Origin: Rhizophagus clarus
Taxonomy: Eukaryota; Glomeromycota; Glomeromycetes; Glomerales; Glomeraceae
Direction of reading: 5' to 3'
Length of the DNA: 64,000 nucleotides
Assembly (NCBI GenBank): GCA_015698045.1
Contig: BLAL01000239.1
Coordinates: forward strand, 558,001-622,000
Position 1 is the first letter of the stretch. Each line of letters starts with the position of its first letter. Below are positions 1 to 13,089 of this stretch, piece after piece. Below the pieces are notes generated by a model. It was not told where the DNA came from. It saw only the letters and a program-made list of their open reading frames with translations, and searched no databases. A program made the translations under genes and the position numbers.

Positions 1-979
1 TTAACGACGCTAACGAACAGTACTAACAGTTCGTTTCTTTTTCTTGTGGCTCTTTCAGGTTTCTGGTTTGGATGTTAAGTATTTTAACAAAACAGCTACT
101 AATGAACATTTCATTATTTTCTTTTATATTCTTCAGAGTATCTAGACGCGTAAGAAATTGGGTGAATGAGTATTTTCTTTTGAATTAATTCGATTAATGA
201 AACGATTATCACCGTCCCATGTTTTTATCTTTTAGGTGACTTTTCGGCTTTTTGGACGCACGGTTGGTGTTCACTGGTCGAAGTGGTATGATTTCCAACA
301 TAGACACCCTAGTATACATGATAGAAACCAGTCCAATTTCCATTAAATATCTAAGACATTTCTAAAAAAATTGGAAATTCCATGGATATTACGTGCACAC
401 AACAGAAACTGGACAAATTTCTGTAGGATTTACATAGATGAAACATCATTGAAATTGCTTCTCTTCGACTAGTGGTTGTTTTATAGTTTAAATTTTGTTT
501 TTTATTTTTTCTTATTATAGATTACCAGTTTCAATTTAGCAGGTTTTCGTTCAAAAATTTAAAAAATGTTATATTGACATATTTTATTATTCGTTTTGGT
601 AGGACATTGTATACCAATTTCCCAGATAAAGAATAAAATTCTTCTAGAACTTTGTTAAATAAAGGGTTTAGCTTTTTTTTGATTTTGTAGGGACTTCAGC
701 TTCTTTTTTAAAGCTTCAATACTTGGTAAGTTTTTGAAAACAATTTTTTTTTTCTTAAAAAATAACATTTTTTGTAGGTCTCTGGAGAATGTTTTATCCA
801 ACTTTCTTGGAAGAAATTTTGAAATTATTTATTGAAGGATATTCTTCATTTATCACACGATACATATTTACATTTATAGTTTTGGTTTTGATTTGTTAAA
901 TTATGTATGTAACTTATAAAATAGTTTAGCAAATTTTAGAGAGGTTTTCATAATAAATTAAGTACCACCATTCAATAAA
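1..979. other. No gene supported
   Basis: AT-rich sequence with no open frame worth calling. Several pyrimidine tracts ending in AG on the plus strand (near 57, 135, 234, 690 and 777) look like splice acceptors and could mark the 3' part of a gene entering from the left. The intervening reading frames are too short and broken to support a model. Confidence 0.4.
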
Positions 980-1285
980 TTATAGATTTACTGAGTAATA
1001 TCTGTATAAATCATCTAATAATATTCCGTTTAAATTTGCAAAATTTACTGATATGAGTATAATTTGAGTGTTTTTATAATAGCCAGAACATTTTCGGAGT
1101 ACAAAGACAAAATACAAATCGGAGTATAACATAAAAAATTTTTTATAGGATGATACATCGAAAGGGTGCTCTGGCCAAAACAGTTTGTTAATATCAAAAT
1201 TGCATTTATTGTCTCTTAAAAAATATATCACAATGTATCTCATAATGTCATCTTTAAAACTTGTATTACTTTTGAAACTAAGCAA
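980..1285 (-). CDS. Hypothetical 101-residue ORF just outside the left repeat arm
   Basis: An open frame of 101 codons rich in Phe, Tyr, Leu and Asn. I do not recognise it. It lies directly outside the outer edge of the left inverted-repeat arm and has no counterpart outside the right arm. No splice partner, signal peptide or motif is convincing. In DNA this AT-rich a frame of this length can arise by chance, so it is listed only as a possibility. Confidence 0.18.
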   Translation of the reverse strand: MLSFKSNTSFKDDIMRYIVIYFLRDNKCNFDINKLFWPEHPFDVSSYKKFFMLYSDLYFVFVLRKCSGYYKNTQIILISVNFANLNGILLDDLYRYYSVNL

Positions 1286-1418
1286 TTTAAAATATGTTGT
1301 ATAAAATCAATCTATAGCAAATAAATTCTAAAATATCATAATATCAAAACAATAAATGTCAATCAATGTCTTTTAAAAAATACCTAAACTATTTTAAATA
1401 ACTAAGCTAAAAAATATC

Positions 1419-3328
1419 TTAAATCTTATTATATGAATAATCAGACATCACTTCTTCAACAGGCCTCCATAATATACGACGAAAACCAATCACCAAAATA
1501 ACAAATCCTTTCAGCTCATTACGATTTGATTTGGTTATTTTAACTCTCTTATCAAATATACCTGAGCTAAAATAATCTGTGGGTTTTCCCTTTGCAATTA
1601 CGTTCATGTATGATCTTAATTGATTAATTCCTTTTTCTAATGTTTCACCTATAGTTATCTGGTTCATTTTATTATGATCTTTGGACCAAAATGAATATGG
1701 TCTATTCAATAAAAGTTCCTCATTTTCCTTTGCTAAAGTTTTATCCAAATCTTCCAAATCATTTGTACCATACTCATCTTTTTGTTTTTTTATCAATCCA
1801 ACTAATGAAACATATTTTAATTCCAAACTAATATTGTAGTCACCTGCACCTTTTACTACAAAAATATCTAAATATCCAAAACGACCGGATCCTTTCTGTT
1901 TTTTACCATCCATTACTAAAGAAAGTTCTGGTATTCGATATTTTTGTGGTAAAAGACCTTCAACAATTGCTTGGAGAACAGGCTCATTCATAGAAGATAA
2001 GACATTTGTGATCTTGATAATAAAGATGTCTTTAAATTTTTTATAAAAGGTATAATGTTGCCTGCAACAAGATTTTTATATGCTAAAGTAGAATAAAGAG
2101 CATTATTAACAACATCATTAAATACTAAATCATCCTTATTTTGTTCTAAGATTCGTATTTGTTTTGCTATATGATCTAATAAATAATCATTAAGTATAAA
2201 TTATTATGATAAATATAAAATAATAATTAATTAAACTATTATAACTTACCAGTGGATAAATCAACATCATCATCATGTACTCTTTTTAATTCTACTTTTT
2301 GTTGATTTATATTTTTTTCAGTTAAAACTTTAGTTTTATTAGTAGGTGAATCAATATCATTATCTTGCATTCTTTTTGATACTTTCTTTTGAGTTTTTTC
2401 AGCCCATATTTCAATAAAAACTGATTCTACTGCTTTTCCTAAATGAAATAACTTACTATCTGTATCATTGTATATATAGCAATTGTGAAATATAAGTTGC
2501 ATATCTTTTTCAAATTCTTCAATGTTTGTATATTCATCATTATCCAATTTTGAATTTATAGTAAATATATCCATTGGATTCTTTATAATTTTGTTAGTTT
2601 TTTCAGTAAGTTTGTAAAATGGATTAATATTGGATTTACTTTCAAGTTCATGAAGAATATTGTAACAAAAGTTAGTAGTTAGATTATTAATATCAGCATT
2701 AGAAGTATCTTTAGTAGTAGGAATCTTGTCAGTAATAGTAGGTTCTAGATTTTCCTTATATTCTTTAATAATTTCTTTCCAGAATATTTCCAATGGTTTG
2801 GCATAGCGTAATTGTTCTTTAATTATCTATTGTAAGAAGAATTATTAGTAGTGCATCATTCTTTATTTAGTGATTAAAGAAGGTACATAGCCAATTCCTC
2901 CTCCAGAATTAGCAGACTTTATCAACGACAAAGTAAAGGCACCTGAACCGAGATATTGGAGTGGGTACCAAGCTGTCAAATCCAGTAATTCCCCCAAGGC
3001 AGCCGAAACCATCTCAGGGGTTACCTTACTTTGCAAAATAAAAAAAAACACACCTTGGTTTTTAAATCAGGAATATCTTTTCCTTCAAATAAAAAATTAG
3101 ATAACCAAAGATTATCAATATCTTCTAAATTTGAAGTTGTAATTGAAGCAAGAATAATATCATGATGAATGGTCAAAAATCTATAAAATGATGGTTTATT
3201 TTGCTTTTTTAAATAAGATATTAGAACTAGAAAATGAAGAAAGTTAATTAGTTATTAATTAACAAGTTAAAATAAAGACTATATTTTAACTTACTATTTT
3301 GTCCAGGGTATTCCTCAAGTGGATTCAT
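1419..3328 (-). pseudogene. Bromodomain + PD-(D/E)XK nuclease-like gene, left copy (one frameshift)
   Basis: Four exons can be followed by comparison with the right-arm copy: 3295-3328, 3054-3226, 2250-2826 and 1419-2175, with GT-AG introns. Exon 3 encodes a bromodomain-like segment: an NPMD motif, then EFEKDMQLIFHNCYIYN, matching the ZA-loop and Asn-Cys-x-x-Tyr-Asn acetyl-lysine pocket. Exon 4 encodes GRFGYLDIFVV followed by LELKYV, the spaced Asp and Glu-x-Lys of PD-(D/E)XK nucleases (as in the DUF1703 group). Exon 3 is open here, with CAA where the right copy has a stop. One base is missing in exon 4 relative to the right copy (near 1996-2001), just before the MNEPV segment, so the nuclease half is out of frame. 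The role is unknown. Family knowledge suggests chromatin reading joined to DNA cleavage, which is inference. Confidence 0.7.
2862..3027 (-). other. GC-richer block inside intron 2, left copy
   Basis: Within the intron between exons 2 and 3 lies a block of about 165 bp that is clearly less AT-rich than its surroundings and open in one frame (includes GELLDLTAWYPLQYL and ends SLITK-stop). The same block is at 29637-29797 in the right arm. It may be an old insertion or a cassette exon. It contains GGTTCAGGTGCC, which only loosely resembles a Pol III B box. I cannot name the family. Confidence 0.4.
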
Positions 3329-6300
3329 GTTTTTTATTTTTTTTTTTTTTAATTTAACAGTTTTATAAATACTAATAAAATATTTTTAATAAATTGAACA
3401 GAAAAATTGGTAAATAAATTAAAGAAAGAAAAAAAAAAGTATGTAATTGAGTCTAGGAAGAGTCTTTAAATAAAAAAAACTTCTTAGATATTATGACTCA
3501 AACTAATATATTAAAAATATTAAAGTGAATAAAATTTAATGCATAATGTAAATCTATTCATTGTCACATTGACAAGACTGTTGGACTGATAAAAACTGAA
3601 TCATTTTTGCTAAACATGACTTCACATGATACTAATTCTGATTAGAATCATGTGTTAAATATTAAACACATATATAAAATAATTACTTAATATTTGTATT
3701 AAATTTTATTTACCTTGATATAAGTTAAGATCCGTCATCTGACGGACACATTTTAACAATTATAAAAAAAAGTCATTTTTTTAGATATCTTATAACATAT
3801 CTCAATGCATAATTTAATAAATTTAAATCTCTCTTTAAAAGATGAAAAAAAAGAAACGGATTATAATATCATCCGACAAAAGTTGATAAATTTTTTGCAT
3901 ATCTGATTAAAATTATATCAGTATAATAGCCAAATGGGCCGAGCTATGACCCATTTGGTACATATAGGTATTACAAATAATATATATGTTTGAGTTAAAA
4001 TTATGTGTAGCTCATTCATATTATGTTATGGCATGTAACTATGACGTATTTTTTTGTAACTTATAGTTATCATAGTTAATCAAGCACAATCAAAATGAAT
4101 AATAAAAGAATACCACTCGATTACTTTGCTTTAAACATCTGTACACAGAATATTGTTACCATTGCTATAACTTGCACTTACAGATCATCTTTATTCGTAA
4201 ATGAGAACATAAAGCATACAGTATACCAGCGAGTGGATTATATCCAATTATTTGGTCCGAATTCATGATTTTTACGCTCTATACAGTATAAAAGATGAAA
4301 ATAGAGGATTTTTCTAGAGATGTTGTTATCCGGCCCAGTATTTGGTGGTGGTTAAATTATTTTCTATTTTTAGTCACATGATATCACACAAATATTTGGT
4401 AATACATGAAACGGATTTTTTTTTTAAAAATTAATAATTTAAACATTTTATAATTATGTCTGATATTCGAACCTTATGCTGCAATTAATAGAGCAATTAT
4501 ATCAATAGATTATAATATTTATGATGATTTTAATAAACGACATGAATTTAAAAGACAAACTAATAAATCACTTAATAATTATGAAAAAACTTATGCTATA
4601 AAATGGTTTTTGATGGAGAATTAATTCAACTTATGATTTTTTCTTGATGATCGGTTGATCGTTCTACGTTTTGATAAGCTGAAAAAGGAGGTTGTAGTTC
4701 TTTTGTGATACCTACTAAATAAGCTCTATTAATCGTACCTTCGAAACTTGCCCGTTCAAGAAATTGAAACGCTTAAAACAACTGAACCCAAAAGACTCAC
4801 CATATTATAGGCATTCCTGCTGCGTTTTACAGCTTGTCACACATCACTTTTACATAAAGACATAAGCGATTTATGTTTTACTGTGGATTTTGACATTCTA
4901 CAAAATTAAAAACATACATAGTCAGCACTGGGAATCAGTTATTGTACTGACAAAATTGATCCATTTATGGGTGGGGCGGTGGGCTCATTAAACAGACGAT
5001 TTGCTGCGTCATATACTGTACATAAGAAACTGAGTGAGTAAGGAGATATATTTTTTATATTCGTATGTAAAAATATTTTACATATCGACACGTTTAAAAC
5101 TTTGAAAAAGATTAAAACACGAATCTAATAGCTATTCCAAAATATTAAGTATCAACGTTAACAGAAGGTTTAATTAATAAGAAAAAAGAACTTTTTTCTC
5201 TATCAAAATTTTTAATTGTTATCACAATAATAAATTTAATATTGTTAATAAATAATTATCTTACAATTTGTATAATTTAAAAATATCAGTAGGAAAAATA
5301 TCGAAATGATGAAGTATATATAAGAAGCATGCAAAGATTAACATGTATCAAATTTATTTATCTTTTTTTCCTTCTTTGCCAATTATGTTAATGATGTAAT
5401 TATTGAACAAATGAAATAAATATAGGATCAAAATTTTTTCAGAATAATTGCTGCTTTTATGTTAACGGTCACTTTTTTCTAAAACAAAAATCAACGAGGG
5501 TAAATTACGATGAAGTAAGTATAATTTAAAAACCAAATGAAAGTTTAAACACTAAATTTACATCACAGTGGATTTGCTGCGCAGGAGTCCAGATCTACTG
5601 TATGTAAATAATCTGTTAAGCTTCAATCATATTGGTGATTTGGTATATGTTATCATTAAAACTTAAGAGGTACTATCAAGAATTTCTTTCTTTGAATTCT
5701 TGGAAATATTTTAATTGGCTCAAGTGCATATCTGAAAAATTAAAAGGCATCAGAACTTAGGAACGAATATTTTCAGGCAATAAAAAGTTAGCAAATAACC
5801 ATAAGCAGATATCATAATAAATGAAAATCAAGTATTCGTGCATTGTTAATCCAAATCTACTAGATCAAATGCAATGCATAAAATAACCTTTAACTTCTAT
5901 TTTATTGCAAAGATCAAAATGCAATACATATTTTGGTTTAGATTAAATTTCAAATACTTCATCATAATAACTTATTTGTTTATTAATAATTATTTTTAAT
6001 ATATCCCACACGCTTATATATTACAAAAATCAACTTTAAATAAAGAATTTATTTAATTATAAGAATTAAATTGATCAAAAATGTAATGAATCAATTCTTT
6101 GAAAGAAATAAAAGCATTATGTTAAGGATACTCGGAGTTAGAACTCATCAGAAGGTACAGTATCAAGGAATTAATAATCTGAAAATTACTAACATCAAAA
6201 AAAAGATTATGAATTTATTGAATCAATACTAGGAGTAGACTACAGTACAACTCTAAATTTTTAACTGAACACTTTACATCGATGAAATAATAATGTACAT

Positions 6301-6475
6301 TAAAAAACTGACAATTTCGCAATTTTGTGAAAAAATTATTTAATTTAATTAATAATATAAAAATACAGTGATTGTAAAAATAAGTGTTTGATAAAATAGA
6401 ATTAATAGAATTAAAAATTCATGTTTAAAAAATTTATTGAGTCGTAGAGTCACTAAGTCACTGAGTCTCAAAGAA

Positions 6476-7652
6476 TATGGAATTATTATTTGTTATACTT
6501 AATATATCGCATTTATTGCAGTTTATACATCTCACCAACGCATATTTTATAGATGATTATCAGAATTTAACGTATCCCAGTTACTTTTACACGAAAGTGT
6601 ATTATTCATAAATACCATATCAATCCTAATTATGTATATGGTGAGATTAGGGCTAGGTGGTTTACTCTATTAATAGCACAATATACTAAATATATTGTAG
6701 TAACTAGTAATTTTGAATTAAATTATTAATCTTTTCTTTTTCGCTGTTTCACGAATTCGTGACTTGTCAATGATAGACTACATTTCACATTATTGTTATG
6801 CCTCTTATTATCTTTCACTAATTAAATATTTACGATTTTCTTAAATTTTAGAGTTGCATTTTGATTTATTTCGTCAGTAGTTTTAGTTATTTTAACGTAT
6901 TATAATTCATTTTTTAATGAACTTTTCTAATTTTGGTTGAATAAGAAAAAGTAATCTTTAAATATGTTGATATGGCAACGATAGTTTTACCGCAATTTCT
7001 GGCAATTTGATAATACTGTGTTACTATAGTAAAAGCTCAGAAAGGGATCATAAATAATCGTCACAAGTTTTATCTTATCTATTGATCTTCCGGCTCCTTC
7101 TATTTCTATTTTGCACTCAAATTCTCGATGATTTTCGTAAGTAGTGGCGATTCCACACAAGCAAGTTCAGGATACTTATTATTTTATATAAATTATAACT
7201 GAAAAGTGAAAGGTTAAAATTAACTCTAAAATGTTTACTTCTTGCGTACAATGAAACTCAAATAATTTGTATTAGTCATTATATCGTTATCCATATTTCG
7301 CATAAATTTCGAAATCCGAAATGCCTTATTATTTGATATTTTAGAGAATAACAACGTTATATCTCCACATGTATTAATTGGTGAAGTGTTTTGTTAAATC
7401 ATATTTATATGAATAATTTTTAAATTTATTATATACTGCGTATTTTTGTTTTCATTCAAAATGATTCTTAAATCAAGAAAATCATAAATTAAAATTAACC
7501 GAATAATCTTTAACCGTTTATTATTCTTACTTTTATTACTAACATTATTTATGGGAAGACGAGATCTTCGCATGAATTAATTTACCTGCAAAAAACGCTT
7601 TAACCATAATTTAGTACATGCAATCAATTATTTGTTCTTTATAGTAGTTCGC
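6476..7652. other. No gene supported
   Basis: AT-rich spacer just inside the left repeat arm. No open frame, tRNA or repeat with clear ends was seen. Confidence 0.4.
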
Positions 7653-7860
7653 ATTGAATTTCTTGAATGGTTTCCTTATAGTCGGTTAACAGATATTAGT
7701 TTCCTGGCTCAAGGAGAATTTAACAAAATTTATAGATACATTTATCTAAGATTGCATTTAAACTCCCTTTGTTTCCTTTAGTTCGACGTTATGGTACAAA
7801 TACAATACTTATTAGTGATTATGAAGACTTAAATATTTTCATTCGATACTCAACCAAATA
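7653..7860 (+). pseudogene. Protein-kinase N-lobe fragment
   Basis: The frame from 7653 reads FLEWFPYSRLTDISFLAQGEF followed by NKIY. This matches the start of the kinase domain seen in the intact-looking kinase at 11744-15642, which has VLEWIPYNKLSNIVDYDKGGF then SKIHKA. The glycine loop is degraded (AQGEF in place of a GxGxF pattern) and the frame stops near 7781. A second stretch after 7780 contains VRRYGTNT, which may continue the N-lobe. No catalytic loop follows. It is most likely a decayed member of the expanded kinase family of this genome. Confidence 0.5.
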
Positions 7861-8001
7861 AAATATATAATAATTATCTTTTGAATATAATCCAATTTGG
7901 ACGATAAAATCAAATTTTTAAATTTTAGAAAAAGAAAAATGTAAATATTATTTTCAAATTATTATTAAAAGAAATATTTTACAAAATTCAAATTCTCTGT
8001 T

Positions 8002-8026
8002 TAATAATAATAATAATAATAATAAT
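8002..8026. repeat. (AAT)n microsatellite
   Basis: About eight uninterrupted TAA/AAT units, read directly from the sequence. Confidence 0.9.
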
Positions 8027-8137
8027 ATATGTTTTTATATCTATATATTCTATAAAATTGTTAAATAGTCAAAATTATATTAAAAGCAAATAATAATAAG
8101 TACATAAAAATAGTCTATCCTTTCCTTTAGTCGGGCG

Positions 8138-8419
8138 TTGAAAAAGATAATCCAAAATATCTTTTTTCTTAAATTCCTATGGTATGTCGTTCATCCTCAA
8201 CAATTTATGAGGTCATGGAATCAGCTTCCCGAAAATAAGATGCAGCATCAAATTTTGATGACTCTGCGAATTATACATGAAAATTCTGATCTAACCAGAA
8301 ATACCAAGCAAATAGAATACGTATCGTCAGATATAGCAGTCGCACACATATTTATCTGGAATAGTCTTACTGTATGTAATTTTTCTATTTCATATTTCTC
8401 TATCAATTACATCGTATAA
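8138..8419 (+). CDS. Unrecognised 93-codon ORF
   Basis: The open frame contains a hydrophilic middle (SWNQLPENKMQHQ and IIHENSDLTRNTKQIE) flanked by hydrophobic ends. It follows a TTAG acceptor-like site at about 8128. It lies between two kinase fragments but shows no kinase motif. It may be an exon of a decayed gene or a chance frame. Confidence 0.15.
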   Translation: MKKIIQNIFFLKFLWYVVHPQQFMRSWNQLPENKMQHQILMTLRIIHENSDLTRNTKQIEYVSSDIAVAHIFIWNSLTVCNFSISYFSINYIV

Positions 8420-9224
8420 AATAGTTAAATTCCATAATTGTTATTAATTGTAGTTTGTGATTTTTAATTTTAATAAAACGCGTTCATATTTTTATTAATG
8501 GCTGAACATTTCGAGAAACTGCCAAAAGCAACTTTGTGATTTGGTTGTTTTAGTGAAATCTCCTGAAAAATTAATAAGCATGGTAAAAAAAGTAATTTAC
8601 TAGTACATAATTTCATTAGTCGGAGTTCAGATTTATAATGATGAAATGATTATAAATCATGATATACAAGTATGTATATATACCTTGAATTCTTTTTACG
8701 CTGCTTCTCCTCGTACATACAAGTATATATATCACGTAAAATTTTCTCCTTCTTGTATATATGTCTTGAATGCGTCAATTAAAAACAAAAATTATTTCGA
8801 TTCAAGATGAATTGCTTTCCGCACAAATAACAATAATTAGGTTAACTACTCCTTGCAATGGAGTAATTTTTTTACAAATATTAGTTATGCTATTTTAATT
8901 ATGTAGAAGAAATGTAGTGATTTTATATATGTATCAAATATACGAAAAATATTGTATTCTTTAATTTGGTGTAATTTGTAACAAAATAAAAATATTTTAA
9001 TGCTCTGTGCTTTTCGCGGAAAAAAATTATTATTTCACAACGGCCTCATTCCAAACGTATCACTGATAACCCGAGTTTAATCATCATGAAATTACTAATA
9101 CGTTTGCTTCGATTTCCACTTAACTAGAAATGACTCGCCCACGCTAGCGAGCGAAATTAAATAGTTATAAAATCCTCAAAAGAACAACCTACCTCTTATT
9201 CACAAATAATTAAACGTTCCAAGT
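8420..9224. other. No gene supported
   Basis: AT-rich spacer with runs related to ATATATGTATATA near 8670-8770. Nothing codes convincingly. Confidence 0.4.
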
Positions 9225-9359
9225 CTTAAGAACTCGAGATTTAAGAACATCGGCTCTGGAGGATTTGTTTCAGTTCACATCCAAATGGATGAAAATTTCA
9301 ACAACATTTGTGATTATTATATTATGAGAAACTATTCCTCCTCGTTTTTTGATATATAA
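9225..9359 (+). pseudogene. Protein-kinase glycine-loop fragment
   Basis: A 45-codon frame reads FKNIGSGGFVSVHIQMDEN and ends at TAA. IGSGGFVSVH is a good GxGxFGxV-type ATP loop with Val in place of the third glycine. The usual VAIK lysine segment and everything downstream are missing, so this is an isolated N-lobe remnant. It lies between the fragment at 7653 and the Sel1/kinase gene at 11744, suggesting an old kinase cluster. Confidence 0.5.
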
Positions 9360-10149
9360 CAAAGACACCAACAAAGACGTATTTGAGATATCAAAGACGC
9401 GCACTGATCAATGTACGTGCATACAATCGAATAATTCGTTTGCCTTCACAGGCTTCTAATAAAGATTTCACAATGATTCGATGAATGATGTTATTTTAAA
9501 ATGATGTTTGATTTTGTTTACGAACATATTTTATTTGTAAACTAGGAGAAATTAATCCAGTATAGTCTTATTTAAATTATTCTTCCTATTAATTTATTTA
9601 CATTTAAATTTTTACGGACATACTATATACGGTAACTTATTTACAATTTACATTTTTTTTTGAACCATCTTACCATCCAAAAGCGGCAGCATAAATTAAT
9701 TGCAAACACTGAAACTTTTCTATAATTATATAAAATTCGTATCATGCAGTAACATTTTTTAAGTCCTCAAACCCATATGATACTCGGAGCAAATATTCAA
9801 GGTATAATGCGGTCTTTTTGGCATACAATAATTTTTTTGCAATTAAGGGAATCACTATCACATTTTGTAACGAAAAGCTGACATAAAATGGCACATTTAT
9901 TGCGTTGAAAAATTTAACAAATTCTCTGGAGAACAGTATATTATATACTGCTACGTCTTTTCAACTACCTTTAAAAAAAAAAAATTAACATTTAAAAAGT
10001 AACCCATTTTCTAGAGGGCAGAATTTCATATTTATTGCGTCCTTTTCAGCTGCATGTTTTTTGCGTGAAAAGCTCACACAAAAATTAACACAAAAAATTA
10101 ACAAATTTTTATGCCGAAAAACTAACAAAAATAATACTAACGTGGAATT
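9360..10149. other. No gene supported
   Basis: AT-rich spacer with poly-A runs near 9970. No supported feature. Confidence 0.4.
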
Positions 10150-10440
10150 TTGTGGATAAGTGGAAGATTAACGTGCTGAAGTTGTAAAGAAAAAATTTAT
10201 TTCATCTAAATTAAATTATGAAGAAAAAATAATTTGTCACAAGTTATTAGTTGGAAAGTAGAATATATCATTTCGAGGCCTAATCTGGTAATCCCTTTCA
10301 TCACCACGCTGTTGAAGTTGCGAAGAAAAAATTTTTCCCAAGTCGTGAAGTTCTGGTTTCATATATTCAAGCTAATAATTTTGCTTCAATGAAAAAATAT
10401 CATTTCACAGAAATCTATCCTGTCATATTTTCTGTAAGTC
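10150..10440 (+). pseudogene. Degraded coding remnant with an internal repeat
   Basis: Two stretches share a phrase: AEVVKKKF near 10165 and AVEVAKKKFF near 10308. The second continues in frame as PSREVLVSYIQANNFASMKK to about 10430, followed by GTAAGT, a good splice donor. The frames are interrupted. I do not recognise the family. It could be a relic of a repeat-containing gene. Confidence 0.25.
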
Positions 10441-11743
10441 ACATGATCGTAATTCGAAACATAATCACATGAATTTAAAGTTTTTTTTTTATTTTAAACT
10501 ACTATCAACTCTTCAAATTAAAAAAATTGGTTAGTGGTAATATGGTTTTAAAAGGTTAAATTTACATAAAATATCAACGGATTTAAACGTTGATCTTATA
10601 ATTAAATTATTCGAGTCAATGTCGCATTTCATGAAAAGGTAAATTATATTTAATTATTCTGGGAATATTTTATTTCTTTTTTTACGATAAAAAATTAATT
10701 TTTTTTATCATGTTTGGAAATATAGAAAGAGTTGAAGGTAATTTGGATACTTAAGAATATTTTTTTTTATTCAACTTGCAGATTCAATATCTGAACAAAT
10801 TCACCTCTGATCGAAATATAAAAATCAAGAAGCGAAAATTAATATTAACGTGTGAACTTGTTTAACCTTGCAGATAAAGGAAAGGTATTCGCCAAATTAA
10901 TTAGTCAAATTTAACTTGTATAATTATTAGTATTTTAATAATTATTAGTACTCTCGAAAGAACTCATCTTATTTCTTGCCAAGAATTGACTGTATTACGT
11001 GTCAATCTCATGCACTCTCATGCACCAACAATTTATGCTGCAAATACTGCTAATGCGACAGCACTGTATCACACTTTAATAACCAACGACTCAATTTAAG
11101 AAATGATGGAAAAGAGAGAAATACTTACTGAATCGGTATAATTTAGCACAAGACAACTTCAAAATATGTATTTTAATAAATTTAACTATATAACTATATA
11201 ATATATATGAACGAGATATACATTTCATTTAAATTATCATCTATTAGATTAACGGCCATTGTTCTATTTTCTATATTATTTATACGTGAACGATTAAGAA
11301 CTTGTCCATTATAAAAAAAGAATAATATTTCACATGTTAAAGTTCCCTTCACCATAGTCACTTTCAACCACCTGATACCAGAATCAATTTAAGACACATT
11401 ATATATTTAGCGGATCTAGTTTTTTAAATCCTTATTATGAATTGGAAGTAAATTTATTTATAGATAGATAAAATGACGTAGTCAGGATAAGAAGCTTGAT
11501 TATTGGGCAATGTGAACGAGGAAATAACTCTTAACTGTAGTACAATACAAATGCATTCACAATGAATGGTATTTGATATCGATTTACTAATAAATTTTGA
11601 AATCATGAATAAAATATAATGTATATATAAATAAATATTAAAATTATCATACTTGTAATTAGTAATCTTTTTACCTTTTGTAATATTTTCTATAATAAAC
11701 AATTTAACAAATAAAGAATAAATAACAGAATTAATGGTTTTAA
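10441..11743. other. No gene supported
   Basis: AT-rich spacer downstream of the Sel1/kinase gene. A short direct repeat of TAATTATTAGTA occurs near 10922 and 10940. The region 11454-11743 has only a chance frame overlapping the kinase 3' end. Confidence 0.4.
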
Positions 11744-13089
11744 TTATATCATACATTCTAAACACTCAGAAGATTTAGCAAATCTTCGGCTTGTATAACA
11801 TGCTTGTGAATGAGATTGTGTAATAGGAATATTAGTTTGTTCTTGTAATAAAGCGTTGTTTGTTTTTACAAATTCAAATATGTCACTTTCTAATTTGTTA
11901 TCAATATCAGATACTCTATACCTGTATATTCCACTCTGGTTTATACTATAATATTTATTAATACACCTAGTCCATTCAGATATTTTATATTCAAGCTCCG
12001 TTATAGTTGGTCTGTTGGAAGGATTTGAATCCCAACATTTTTCCATTAAATCTCTATAACATTTTGGAGTATTTTTTACAATTTCAGGACGTTCACCTTT
12101 ACAAATACTTAATCTAAGTTGAAGATCATGTGCTTTATGATTAAATGGAGAAACACCTGATGTAAATTCCCACATTATCATTGAAAAACTATAAATATCG
12201 CTTGCTGGAGTATAAGGTTTGTTTCTCAATATTTCAGGTGCCATATAAGGTAAAACTCCATAAATTTCATTAACTTTTTTATCAGAATCTTGTAAATAGC
12301 TTATGGGTTTACACAATCCTAAATCAATAATATATAATTCATTCTGATCGTCTGATATTAAGATATTACCATCATGAAGATCACCATGAATTAAATTTGA
12401 TTCGTGAATTACTTTAAGTCCCAATATAATTTTTTTCAATAATTTTAACTTATCCTGCCACTTAAATTTAATTATATCGGATAAACATTTTCTTAAATTT
12501 CCTTTTTTTGCATACCTCATTACTATTATATAATTTAAATCCTGTGGATTTTGGGTAATTCCAAAGAATTGAATAACTTTTGAAAATGATTTTTTCTGAC
12601 AATTATAATGATATTTCCACTATATAAATATTAATAAATTATTAGATTTTGCAAAAAAAGAAACAATTTTTTTATTAAATATAATTACTATACCTCATCC
12701 AGAAATTTATTATTTAAATTTGATGAATCATTAAGTGTTTTAAGAATAACCTCATAACCTATTGTTTGAAAATTCCATCTATTCCACCGTTGTTCATCAA
12801 AATTCCAACTATCAATAGGTCCATCTGACCAGATAGCCTTATGAATCTTACTAAATCCTCCTTTATCATAATCAACAATATTTGACAATTTATTATAAGG
12901 TATCCACTCTAAAACTTCATAACTATTTTTAGCATTCAATTGTGCAATTTGAATAAATTTATCAATAAATTCATTTTTACTAGTCCACTTTGAAAAATCT
13001 TGCTGAAATCGTTTAGAATTACATTGTTTGCACCATTGGTAATCAATATATGGTTGCTTGCATTCATTACATAATTCAACATTAAGACT

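Larger units (their letters stand above)
1417..6475 (-). repeat. Left arm of a ~5.1-kb inverted repeat
   Basis: This segment is the reverse complement of 26136-31237. The outer edge falls at the stop codon of the nuclease gene. The inner edge is abrupt after 6475, where the two arms share a final string ending CTCAAAGAA and then differ completely. Besides the gene at 1419-3328 it holds about 3.1 kb without a supported gene (3329-6475) that is also conserved in the other arm at roughly 95% in samples compared by eye. This arm carries about 90 bp near 6330-6410 that the right arm lacks. No terminal inverted repeats or target duplication are visible, so it looks like a segmental duplication or a large captured unit rather than a standard transposon. 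Confidence 0.9.
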